NCBI RefSeq assembly: GCF_001422205.1
Contig: NZ_LMMJ01000007.1
Location: 870 to 64,869, forward strand
Direction: 5' to 3'
Source of the DNA: Curtobacterium sp. Leaf261
GTDB lineage: Bacteria > Actinomycetota > Actinomycetes > Actinomycetales > Microbacteriaceae
DNA: 64,000 nucleotides
Position 1 is the stretch's first letter, and every line of letters starts with the position of its first letter. Below the pieces are notes generated by a model that saw only the letters and a program-made list of their open reading frames with translations, had not been told where the DNA came from and searched no databases. The position numbers and the translations under genes were made by a program. Positions 16,046 to 23,213 of the stretch are shown piece by piece.

Positions 16046-16474
16046 TCAGCCGTTGCAGGTCTTGCTGAGCGTTCCCATGCGCTTCTGCAGGGTCGTCAGG
16101 TTCGACTGGAGCTTCGACACGTCGGCGGACTCCGGGTCCTTCGCGAACGCGGTGATCTGCGTGGCCATCGTGTGGAAGGACTTCTCGGCGGCCGTGGCCT
16201 GCTTCTTGACCGTCGGCTCGGTGACCTTGTCGACGCCGTCGGAGAACTTGTCGTCGAACTTCTGCAGCGCCTTCGCCGCGGCGTCCGGATCGGAGGAGAT
16301 CTTCGACACCTGGCTCTGCAGCTGGTTGGAGACGCCCTTGACCTCGGACTCGATCTGCTTGCACGCGGCGGCCTTGGACTGGGATCCCCCGCCGCCACCC
16401 GAGCACCCGGCGAGCATGGTCAGCGCGAGTGCAGCGGCTGCGACCGCGGTGACGGTCCTGGACGTGGTCTTCAT
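16046..16474 (-). CDS. Small helical lipoprotein
   Basis: 142 residues with a lipoprotein signal: basic MKTTSRT start, hydrophobic core and lipobox LAGC (Cys at about residue 24), followed by a Gly-rich linker. The mature part is helical and Lys/Gln/Ser-rich (QLQSQVSKISSDPDAAAKAL), with Cys38 near its start and a last Cys at CNG that may pair. Probably anchored outside the membrane. No family identified. GAGGGGGAACC is the ribosome site. Monocistronic between a terminator and a divergent oxidoreductase gene. Confidence 0.85.
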   Translation of the reverse strand: MKTTSRTVTAVAAAALALTMLAGCSGGGGGSQSKAAACKQIESEVKGVSNQLQSQVSKISSDPDAAAKALQKFDDKFSDGVDKVTEPTVKKQATAAEKSFHTMATQITAFAKDPESADVSKLQSNLTTLQKRMGTLSKTCNG

Positions 16475-16595
16475 GGTTCCCCCTCGGTGTCGCCGTCGCG
16501 GGTCGACAGCGGATCGACCCTACATCGGTGACACACAGGCGGACCGGGTCCCGCGTCCCCAGGCCGACTGCATGCCCAGGCGTACGGTCGGTCAC

Positions 16596-17576
16596 ATGCG
16601 TGCCATCACCTTCGACCAGCCAGGCGACGAGGACGTCCTCGCCTGGACCGAGATCCCCGACCCGTCCGCCGGCCCCGGCGAGGTCGTCGTCCAGGTCGCC
16701 GCCGCCGGCGTCAACAACGCCGATCTCATGCAGCGCAGGGGCGGCTACCCGGTCCCGCCCGGTGCGTCCCCCGTCCTCGGCCTGGAGGCATCGGGCACCG
16801 TCATCGAGATCGGTGACGGCGTCACGGACTGGAGCGTCGGCGACCGGGTGGCCGCACTGCTGAGCGGCGGCGGGTACGCCGAGCGCGTCGCGGTGCCCGC
16901 TGCCCAACTGTTGGCGGTACCGGCTGGACTCGACCTGGTCGCCGCCGCGGGCCTCCCGGAAGCTGCCTGCACCGTCTTCTCCAACGTGGGCATGATTGCC
17001 GGGCTCCGGCCCGGGCAGTCGCTCCTCGTGCACGGCGGCACGAGCGGCATGGGCTCGCACGCGATCCAGTGGGCGCACGCGCTCGGGGCCCGGGTGTTCG
17101 CGACCGCGGGGAGCGACGCCAAGCTCGAGGCGGCCCGGGGGTTCGGGGCCGACGTCGCGATCAACCACCGGTCCGAGGACTTCGTCGCCGTGATCCACGA
17201 CGCCACGGACGGTGTCGGGGTCGACGTCGTGCTCGACATCGTCGGGCCGTCGTACCTCCAGCGGAACATCGAGGTCCTCGCACCGAACGGCCACGTCGTC
17301 GTGATCGGCTCCGTCGGCAGCGAGCCCGATGCCCCGCTCGACCTCGGCCTGCTCATGCGGAAGCGCGGCAGCGTGTCCGCCACCACGCTCCGCGCGCGGC
17401 CGGCCGAGGAGAAGGCGGCGATCGTGGACCGGGTGCGGCAGGACGTGTGGCCGTTCGTGACGGACGGGAGGATCGTGCCGGTCATCGACACCGTCCTGCC
17501 CATGCAGCGGGCCGGGGACGCACACCGCCTGGTCACCGCTGGTGGGACGATCGGCAAGGTGCTGCTGACGCCGTAG
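16596..17576 (+). CDS. Zinc-free NAD(P)H quinone oxidoreductase (PIG3/QOR type)
   Basis: Medium-chain reductase of 326 residues. It has the GroES-like N-terminal domain (GEVVVQVAAAGVNNADLMQR, GGYPVPPG) and the NADPH-binding Rossmann domain (LLVHGGTSGMGSHAIQWAH, GARVFATAGS). The zinc ligands of alcohol dehydrogenases are absent, placing it with quinone oxidoreductases that reduce small quinones. The ATG at 16596 is seven bases from TACGGT (16583-16588) with no Shine-Dalgarno, so probably leaderless. Ended by a 17-base hairpin. Confidence 0.94.
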   Translation: MRAITFDQPGDEDVLAWTEIPDPSAGPGEVVVQVAAAGVNNADLMQRRGGYPVPPGASPVLGLEASGTVIEIGDGVTDWSVGDRVAALLSGGGYAERVAVPAAQLLAVPAGLDLVAAAGLPEAACTVFSNVGMIAGLRPGQSLLVHGGTSGMGSHAIQWAHALGARVFATAGSDAKLEAARGFGADVAINHRSEDFVAVIHDATDGVGVDVVLDIVGPSYLQRNIEVLAPNGHVVVIGSVGSEPDAPLDLGLLMRKRGSVSATTLRARPAEEKAAIVDRVRQDVWPFVTDGRIVPVIDTVLPMQRAGDAHRLVTAGGTIGKVLLTP

Positions 17577-17584
17577 CCCCTTCC

Positions 17585-17622
17585 GGCCTCCAGGTCGGTC
17601 CCGCTGGACCGACCTGGAGGCC
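17585..17622. terminator. Convergent terminator
   Basis: Perfect 17-base inverted repeat GGCCTCCAGGTCGGTCC with loop CGCT, lying between the quinone reductase gene and the TetR gene, which converge here. It ends two bases before the TetR stop codon. Confidence 0.92.
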
Positions 17623-17624
17623 GC

Positions 17625-18275
17625 TCAGGCGTGCTCGGCGGCGCGTCGGGCCCGCTCGGCCTCGACGATCGGGGCGCACTTCGAGCCGAACGTCGCCTCC
17701 ATCAGCGCCGCGGCGTCGGTGTCCGTGTCGAAGAGGGTCGGCATCTCGATGCCGAGCAGGATGCTGAAGAGCATGCCGCCGCCGAGGAACTCACTGACCC
17801 GAGGCCCGTCGAACCCGGCCTCGTGGGTGAGGAAGCGGTAGACGTCGAGGAAGCCTGCGCGGGCCGCAGCACCGATCGCGGGCTCGGCTCCGGACACGAA
17901 CCCCTGTAGGAGGAGCGTGTGGAACCCGCGGTTCTCGGAGAGGTCGAGGTAGGCCGCACCGATCGCCGCACCCCGCGCCTGGTCGTCGTCTCCGCGCTCG
18001 ACCGAGGCCGCGTGGGCGGAGCGGAAGGCCTCGAGGAGGGTCTCGAGCGTGTCGTGGAGCACCTCGAGGAAGAGCTGTTCCTTCGTGCCGAACATCCGGA
18101 CGACGTAGGGCTGGCTGATGCCCGCGGCCTTGGCGACCTGGTCGGTGGTCGTGCCGTGGTAGCCGCGACGGCCGAACACGCCGCGCGCCGCCTCGAGGAT
18201 CTGCGCCCGGCGTTCTGCGGCGGGCATGCGCGAGCTGACGGCGGTGTCGGCGGTGCGCGCTGTCTCAGAACTCAC
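17625..18275 (-). CDS. TetR family regulator of the adjacent efflux pump
   Basis: 216-residue repressor. The DNA-binding domain is at about 19-65: RRAQILEAARGVFGRRGYHG, TTTDQVAKAAGISQPYVVRM. The C-terminal ligand domain is unspecific. The start is GTG 18275. It is divergent from the MFS transporter gene with only 67 bases between, and that space contains the MFS promoter and GATTAC/GTAATC half-sites, so it very likely represses the transporter and itself. Confidence 0.93.
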   Translation of the reverse strand: MSSETARTADTAVSSRMPAAERRAQILEAARGVFGRRGYHGTTTDQVAKAAGISQPYVVRMFGTKEQLFLEVLHDTLETLLEAFRSAHAASVERGDDDQARGAAIGAAYLDLSENRGFHTLLLQGFVSGAEPAIGAAARAGFLDVYRFLTHEAGFDGPRVSEFLGGGMLFSILLGIEMPTLFDTDTDAAALMEATFGSKCAPIVEAERARRAAEHA

Positions 18276-18277
18276 GG

Positions 18278-18306
18278 TTGACAGGTTATCAGTCGATTAC
18301 TACAGT
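18278..18306 (+). promoter_or_regulatory. Sigma-70 type promoter of the MFS gene
   Basis: TTGACA (18278-18283), a 17-base spacer and TACAGT (18301-18306): a near-consensus promoter about 37 bases before the transporter ATG. The -35 box lies three bases from the divergent TetR start. Confidence 0.85.
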
Positions 18307-18310
18307 CCAG

Positions 18311-18326
18311 GTAATCATCCGATTAC
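18311..18326. promoter_or_regulatory. Putative TetR operator
   Basis: Perfect inverted repeat GTAATC-ATCC-GATTAC just after the -10 box. A further GATTAC half-site lies at 18295-18300 inside the promoter spacer, forming a second inverted pair with the first arm. This is a good position for repression by the neighbouring TetR protein. Confidence 0.75.
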
Positions 18327-18342
18327 AACTGGAAGGCGCCTC

Positions 18343-19791
18343 ATGAGCACCTCGCTCGGCTCTCGCCGCATCCCCGTCTGGCTGGCGATCACGGCCGCCT
18401 CGTTGCCGATGTTCATGGCGACGCTCGACAATCTCGTCGTCACGAGCGCGCTGCCCGTCATCCACGAGGACCTCGGCGCCTCCGTCGAGAACCTGCAGTG
18501 GATCACGAACGCGTACACGCTGTCGTTCGCGGCGTTCATGCTCCTCGCGGTCGGACTCGGCGACCGCTTCGGCCGACGCCACGTGTTCATCGCCGGCATC
18601 GGCATCTTCACCGTCGCCTCCGCACTGTGCGCCGTGAGCGGGGACCCGACCGCCCTCATCGCTGCCCGGGCGTTCGAGGGACTCGGGGCGGCAGCCGTGA
18701 TGCCGCTCTCCCTGACCCTGCTCGTCGGCAGCGTCCCCGACCGGTTCCGCTCCCTGGCGATCGGCATCTGGGGCGGCGTCTCCGGGCTCGGCGTCGCGGT
18801 CGGGCCGCTCATCGGTGGCGCCGTCGTCGAGGGCTGGAACTGGCAGGCGATCTTCTGGATCAACGTGCCGGTCGGCGTCATCGCCGTCCCGCTCGCGCTG
18901 ATGGCCCTGCCGAACACGCTCGGCGCCCGCCTCCGCGCCGACGTCCTCGGGGTGCTGCTCGCCGGCCTGGGGGTGCTCGGACTCGTGTTCGGGATCGTCC
19001 GCGGGAACGACGCCGGGTGGGGCAGCCTGCAGGTCGTCGGTTCGCTCACCCTCGGGGCAGCACTGCTCGTCGCGTTCGTCATCCGGGAGTCGAGGACCAC
19101 GGCCCCGCTCCTACCGCTCCGGCTCTTCCGCGACAGGAGCTTCTCGCTCGCGAACATCGTCGCGATGACGTTCACCTTCGGGGCGTTCGGTGCCGTGTTC
19201 ATCCTGATCCAGTTCCTGCAGGTGGTGCAGGGCAAGACCCCCCTCGAGGCCGGTGTCGCGACGATGCCGTGGACGCTCGCACCGATGGTCATCGCGCCAC
19301 TGACCGGACTGTTCGCGCCGCGGGTCGGCACCCGCGTGCTGATCGTCGCCGGGATGGTCTTCCTGTCGGCAGGGCTGTTCGAGATCGCCCTGACGATGAC
19401 GGCCGACGTGTCGTACCTGACGATGCTGCCCGGGTTCGTCCTCGCGGGCATCGGCATGGGCCTGGCGTTCGCCCCGCTCTCCACGGCGGTGCTCTCGAAC
19501 ATGGCGCCGGACGACCACGCGAAGGCCTCCGGCACGAACTCGACGCTCCGCGAGATCGGTGTCGCGCTCGGCATCGCCGTCCTGACGGCGGTGTTCACCG
19601 GGGCGGGCGGGCAGCTCACCCCGACGGGCTACGTCGGCGCGGCGGTCCCCTCGGTCCTCGTCGGGGCGAGTGTCGTGCTCTTCGCCGCGGTCGTCGCGCT
19701 GTTCCTGCCCGCCGGCCGTGCCTCACGGACGGTGCCGGTGGACCTCGCCGAGCTCGGGACCCCGCAGCCGGAGCCCGTCCCCGCTGCGTGA
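18343..19791 (+). CDS. MFS drug efflux transporter, DHA2 family
   Basis: Inner-membrane proton antiporter of 482 residues with about 14 predicted membrane helices, as expected for DHA2 (EmrB/QacA-like) pumps. Motif A is LAVGLGDRFGRRHVF; motif C-like GVSGLGVAVGPLIGGAVVE follows; the first helix carries the DHA2 motif MATLDNLVVTSALPVI. The ATG at 18343 has GGAAGGCG as ribosome site. Its promoter and TetR operator are visible upstream. Probable exporter of hydrophobic drugs or dyes; substrate unknown. Confidence 0.94.
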   Translation: MSTSLGSRRIPVWLAITAASLPMFMATLDNLVVTSALPVIHEDLGASVENLQWITNAYTLSFAAFMLLAVGLGDRFGRRHVFIAGIGIFTVASALCAVSGDPTALIAARAFEGLGAAAVMPLSLTLLVGSVPDRFRSLAIGIWGGVSGLGVAVGPLIGGAVVEGWNWQAIFWINVPVGVIAVPLALMALPNTLGARLRADVLGVLLAGLGVLGLVFGIVRGNDAGWGSLQVVGSLTLGAALLVAFVIRESRTTAPLLPLRLFRDRSFSLANIVAMTFTFGAFGAVFILIQFLQVVQGKTPLEAGVATMPWTLAPMVIAPLTGLFAPRVGTRVLIVAGMVFLSAGLFEIALTMTADVSYLTMLPGFVLAGIGMGLAFAPLSTAVLSNMAPDDHAKASGTNSTLREIGVALGIAVLTAVFTGAGGQLTPTGYVGAAVPSVLVGASVVLFAAVVALFLPAGRASRTVPVDLAELGTPQPEPVPAA

Positions 19792-19843
19792 GCCCCTCCC
19801 CCGGCGGGCCGGGCCGCACTTCGAGCGGGCTCGACCTTGACGG

Positions 19844-19901
19844 CGAGCGGGCACGACTTGCCGCTGTCTCATCCTGAGGCGCGGCAAGTCGTGCCCGTTC
19901 G
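19844..19901. terminator. Convergent terminator, long palindrome
   Basis: Arms 19844-19864 and 19881-19901 pair at 20 of 21 positions (core CGGGCACGACTTGCCGC) around a 16-base loop. It ends both the MFS gene and the minus-strand lipoprotein operon, whose last stop is five bases away. Confidence 0.88.
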
Positions 19902-19905
19902 ATGC

Positions 19906-20508
19906 TCACGGCGTGCGTGGTGTCGGCGTCAGGGCCGTGGGCGAGGACGCGGGTGTCGGCGTGTAGACAGGGGTGTTGTTGAAGGCGAACTGCTCATGGT
20001 TCAGCTCGTCGACATCGCCGACCGCGCAGGGAGTCTGTGCGCCGATCGTCGTTCCATGCACGGTCGAGCCAAGCTCCACGAAGAAGCCGTCGTCCAGGGC
20101 GCCGCCCGTGGGATACCGCAGCTGCAACCCCGGCGGCTCTCCCCCGATTCGCGTTCGGACGGCGTGCCAGCCAAACGCTTTCCACGCCACCTCGACTCTG
20201 TCGAACAGCGCAGCCCTGTCTGCGGTCGCAACACCCGGTCCAAGACGAGTGACACACCAATTCACACTTCCATCGGCGCATTTCCGGGAGTTCGTGTCTG
20301 ACACCTCCCAATCTCCGCCCACGATCTGCTGGGTCGCCTCCACCCGTGTTGTGAGTTCGAGCCACGATTGCTCAGCGGCTGAGCTGTCGATCGATGTCGC
20401 GCGCATGTCGGGGTCTCGTCTCGTTGCGGTTTGGGCACATCCGCCGAGCAGGGCCCCAGCGGCGATGATCGACACACTCACGCGCAGAACGCGAGGCAAG
20501 AACGTCAC
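19906..20508 (-). CDS. Paralogous lipoprotein LP5 (type I), last of the array
   Basis: 200 residues; lipoprotein signal SIIAAGALLGGC. The mature domain shares with its four neighbours the order W-LTTRVEATQQIVGGDWE, RKC, RLGPGV, LFDRVEVAWKAFGW, a GG-PPGLQLRYP block and STVHGTTIGAQTPC, ending in a Thr/Pro tail (PTPASSPTALTPTP). Two cysteines (after GGDWE and in QTPC) are conserved in all five and could form a disulphide, fitting an extracytoplasmic site. Start GTG 20508 follows the LP4 stop by 37 bases, unlike the overlapping starts of the others. Function unknown; possible immunity protein for the upstream hydrolase. The pattern faintly recalls the mycobacterial LppA family. Confidence 0.8.
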   Translation of the reverse strand: MTFLPRVLRVSVSIIAAGALLGGCAQTATRRDPDMRATSIDSSAAEQSWLELTTRVEATQQIVGGDWEVSDTNSRKCADGSVNWCVTRLGPGVATADRAALFDRVEVAWKAFGWHAVRTRIGGEPPGLQLRYPTGGALDDGFFVELGSTVHGTTIGAQTPCAVGDVDELNHEQFAFNNTPVYTPTPASSPTALTPTPRTP

Positions 20509-20545
20509 GAGATGTTCCGTGCGCCCGACGTGTGACCGAGGTTGC

Positions 20546-21205
20546 TCAGGGCGTCGGTGTGGCCGATGGCGTGCGTCCGGGGGTGTTGTTGTCGGCAAAC
20601 TGCTCCTTCGCGAGTTGATCACCATCGCCGGCTGCGCAGGGAGTCTGAGCGCCCATCGTGGTGGCGTGGACGGTCGAGTCGAACTCGACGTAGAAGCCGT
20701 CGTCCATCACACCGCTGGCGGGATAGCGGAGCATCTCGCCCGGCGCGTCTCCGCCAAAGTGGGTGCGGACCGGATCCCAGCCGTTGGCTTTCCACGCCGC
20801 CTCGACTTCGTCGAACAGCGCACGTCGCTCGGCGGCCGGAACACCGGGTCCAATCCGGCCGATGACCCACTGCACGCCCCCGTCTCCACAATCACGTGCA
20901 TTGCTGTCGATGAACTCCCAATCCCCGCCGATGAAGTTCTGAGTCGCCTCGATCCGTTTGCTCAAATGAAGCCATTCCGACTTCGCCGCGGAGCTGTCGA
21001 TCGATGTGCGGTCCATGCTGATCTCCCTGCGTGCATCGCGTTGGGCGCATCCTGTGAGGGCCACCGCCACCGCCACAGCGAGGACGGTCGCAGCGGCGCG
21101 AACGACACGGGCCGTGCGTGCCCCTCGCGCCCGCATGGCGGGGTGCGCACGAGGTGCGCCAGCCACGGCTCGAGGCGCACCGAGTCGCGCGCGACGGATG
21201 CTCAC
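20546..21205 (-). CDS. Paralogous lipoprotein LP4 (type II)
   Basis: 219 residues from GTG 21205, which overlaps the LP3 stop as GTGA. The lipobox ALTGC lies unusually deep (about residue 53), so translation may in fact begin at an internal start nearer the hydrophobic stretch TVLAVAVAVAL. The mature domain has the shared blocks EWLHLSKRIEATQNFIGGDWE, RIGPGVPAAERRALF, MLRYPASGV and MGAQTPC. It ends with the short type II tail DNNTPGRTPSATPTP, nearly identical to LP2. LP3-LP4 appear to be a tandem copy of LP1-LP2. Confidence 0.8.
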   Translation of the reverse strand: MSIRRARLGAPRAVAGAPRAHPAMRARGARTARVVRAAATVLAVAVAVALTGCAQRDARREISMDRTSIDSSAAKSEWLHLSKRIEATQNFIGGDWEFIDSNARDCGDGGVQWVIGRIGPGVPAAERRALFDEVEAAWKANGWDPVRTHFGGDAPGEMLRYPASGVMDDGFYVEFDSTVHATTMGAQTPCAAGDGDQLAKEQFADNNTPGRTPSATPTP

Positions 21206-21801
21206 GGCGCGGGCGGCGTCGGCGCCAGTGCCGTGGGCGAGGCCGCGGGTGTCGGCGTGTAGCCGGGCGTGTTGTTGAATGCGAACTGCTCGCGGTTCAG
21301 TTGGTCGACATCGCCAGCCGCGCACGCCGTCTGAGCGCCGATGGTAGTGCCGTGGACGGTCGACTCGAGCTCGACGTAGAACCCATCGCCCAGAACTCCG
21401 CTTGCAGGGTACCGGAGCCGCAAGCCAGGCGCGTCCCCGCCAGTTGCCCTCCGGACAGGCTCCCACCCGTTCTTCTTCCAGGCCACCTCAACGCTGTCGA
21501 ACAGCTCCTCCCTCTCAGCCGTGCGCACGCCTGGCCCAATTCGGGTGATGGTCCAATTCACTGCCCCCTCGTTGCAGGGGCGCGCATTCGAGTCGACGAC
21601 CTCCCAATCCCCGCCCACGAGCTGCTGTGTTGCTTCGATCCGCGTGGTGAGGTCGAACCACTGGGCCTTGGCCGCCGAGTTGCCGATTGGTGATGCGTTC
21701 ATTTTCCTGTTCTCGTTCTTTCCGTGAGAGCACCCCACGGTGAGCGCTACAACGGCGGTAGCAGTCACGGTCGCGAAGAGCAGCCGAGGGGTGCGCGTCA
21801 C
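21202..21801 (-). CDS. Paralogous lipoprotein LP3 (type I)
   Basis: 199 residues. Signal with lipobox ALTVGC near residue 24. Shared blocks: WFDLTTRIEATQQLVGGDWE, RIGPGV, WKKNGWEPVRR, GLRLRYPASGV, STVHGTTIGAQTAC, and the type I tail FAFNNTPGYTPTPAASPTA. GTG 21801 overlaps the stop of the remnant of the DUF1023 tail exactly as LP1 overlaps the stop of the intact DUF1023 gene. This is direct evidence that the start junction was duplicated together with the gene. Confidence 0.82.
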   Translation of the reverse strand: MTRTPRLLFATVTATAVVALTVGCSHGKNENRKMNASPIGNSAAKAQWFDLTTRIEATQQLVGGDWEVVDSNARPCNEGAVNWTITRIGPGVRTAEREELFDSVEVAWKKNGWEPVRRATGGDAPGLRLRYPASGVLGDGFYVELESTVHGTTIGAQTACAAGDVDQLNREQFAFNNTPGYTPTPAASPTALAPTPPAP

Positions 21802-21923
21802 GGGATCTTCTTCCCGTCCGGGGTGTAGCCGAGACTGGTGTACGCAGTGTTTCGCAACGACGAGGTGCCGGAGTCGAGGTATCCGCGCTCCCTCACCGAC
21901 TCGGGATGAGGCAAGAACGTCAC
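21798..21923 (-). pseudogene. Chimeric remnant: LP5-like start fused to the 3' end of the DUF1023 gene
   Basis: A 41-codon frame from GTG 21923. Its first codons (VTFLP) match the start of LP5, including the bases before it (CACACGTCGGGCG). The remaining 30 codons match the last 30 of the DUF1023 gene: GYLDSGTSSLRNTAYTSLGY against GYLDAGTSSVRNAAYTSLGY, ending in PDGKKIP in both. The DNA is also clearly similar (roughly four in five bases). It is the scar of a tandem duplication; it may still act by coupling translation to LP3. Confidence 0.8.
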
Positions 21924-21960
21924 GAAATGTTCCGTCCGCCCGACGTGTGACCGAGATTGC

Positions 21961-22614
21961 TCAGGGCGTCGGTGTAGCCGATGGCGTGCGTCCGGGGGTG
22001 TTGTTGTAGGCGAACTGCTCCTTCGCGAGTTGATCGACATCTCCGGCAGCACAGGAAGTTTGTGCGCCGATAGTGGTGCCGTGGACGGTCGAGTCGAATT
22101 CAATGTAGAAGCCGTCCTCCCTGACACCGCTTGCGGGATAGCGGAGCTGCAGACCTGGTGCGTCTCCGCCGAGCTTCGTTCGAGCAGCATCCCAGCCGAA
22201 GGCCTTCCAGGCGGTCTGGACCCGGTCGAAGAGGTCGTTGCGCTCGGCCTCCGGGACGCCCGGTCCGAGACGGGTGATCCCCCAGTGAGCACCCCCGTCA
22301 CCACAGTCATCCGCGTTGCTGTCCACGTACTCCCAATCACCGCCGACGATGTTCTGCGTTGCCGCTGCCTTCTCGCTCAGATCGAGCCATTCCGACTTCG
22401 CCGCCGAGCCGTTGGTCGATGCCACATTCGTGCGCACGTCCCTTCGTACGTCGGGTTGGGCACATGCCGAGAGCGCCACCACAACTGCGAGGACGGTACC
22501 GACTGCGTGAACGACACGGCCCGCACGTTCGCCGAGCGCCCGCTTGGTGGGGTCCGCATGAGGTGCTACAGCCTCAGCCCGAGGCAGGCCGAGTCGTGCG
22601 CGATCGTTGCTCAC
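21961..22614 (-). CDS. Paralogous lipoprotein LP2 (type II)
   Basis: 217 residues from GTG 22614, overlapping the LP1 stop (GTGA). As in LP4 the lipobox (LSAC, about residue 51) is preceded by a long charged leader, so an internal start is possible. The mature part carries EWLDLSEKAAATQNIVGGDWE, RLGPGVPEAERNDLFDRV, WKAFGWDAARTKLGGDAPGL and STVHGTTIGAQTSC, and ends YNNTPGRTPSATPTP like LP4. An LP5-like start and the hydrolase remnant follow it. Confidence 0.8.
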   Translation of the reverse strand: MSNDRARLGLPRAEAVAPHADPTKRALGERAGRVVHAVGTVLAVVVALSACAQPDVRRDVRTNVASTNGSAAKSEWLDLSEKAAATQNIVGGDWEYVDSNADDCGDGGAHWGITRLGPGVPEAERNDLFDRVQTAWKAFGWDAARTKLGGDAPGLQLRYPASGVREDGFYIEFDSTVHGTTIGAQTSCAAGDVDQLAKEQFAYNNTPGRTPSATPTP

Positions 22615-23213
22615 GGCGTGCGGGGCGTAGGCGTCAGAGCCGTGGGCGAGGACGCGGGTGTTGGCGTGTACCCAGGCGTGTTGTTGAAGGCGAATTGCTC
22701 GCGGTTCAGCTGGTCGACATCGCCAGCTGCGCAGGGAGTCTGTGCGCCGATCGTCGAGGCATATCTATTCGAGTTGAACTCGATGTAGAAGCCATTGGGC
22801 AAGACGCCACTCGCCGGATACCGGAGGCGGAGCCCTGGCGCGTCGACACCGAACGGAGCGCGAACCGGGGACCAGCCGTACGCCTTCCACGCCGCCTCAA
22901 CTTCGTCAGCCAGTGCTCTTCGGTCGGCGGCCGGCACACCGGGTCCGATACGAGCGACGACCCAGCTCGCTCCTCCGTCACCGCAAGCCCGAGAATTCGT
23001 GTCCAGGACCTCCCATTCGCCACCGACCATCTGTTGGGTCGCTGCGATCTGGGTAGTCAGATCGATCCAGGCGGCCTTGGCCGCGGAACTGTTCGTCGGC
23101 GGCGCAACCATGCGATCGTCTTTCTGTATGTTGATCGGAGAACATCCTGTAAGCAGCACGACGCACGTCGAGAGTGATGCAACGCTGAGCAGCACACGAA
23201 CCACGCTCATCAC
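22611..23213 (-). CDS. Paralogous lipoprotein LP1 (type I), first of the array
   Basis: 200 residues. GTG 23213 overlaps the stop of the DUF1023 hydrolase gene by four bases, so it is translationally coupled to it; ATG 23210 is an alternative. Signal ends in lipobox LLTGC. The mature domain has AAWIDLTTQIAATQQMVGGE, RIGPGVPAADRRAL, GLRLRYPASGVLPNGFYIEF and TIGAQTPCAAGDVDQLN, with tail YTPTPASSPTALTPTP. Direct coupling to a secreted-type hydrolase is the best argument for a cognate inhibitor or immunity role; this is inference. Confidence 0.82.
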   Translation of the reverse strand: MMSVVRVLLSVASLSTCVVLLTGCSPINIQKDDRMVAPPTNSSAAKAAWIDLTTQIAATQQMVGGEWEVLDTNSRACGDGGASWVVARIGPGVPAADRRALADEVEAAWKAYGWSPVRAPFGVDAPGLRLRYPASGVLPNGFYIEFNSNRYASTIGAQTPCAAGDVDQLNREQFAFNNTPGYTPTPASSPTALTPTPRTP

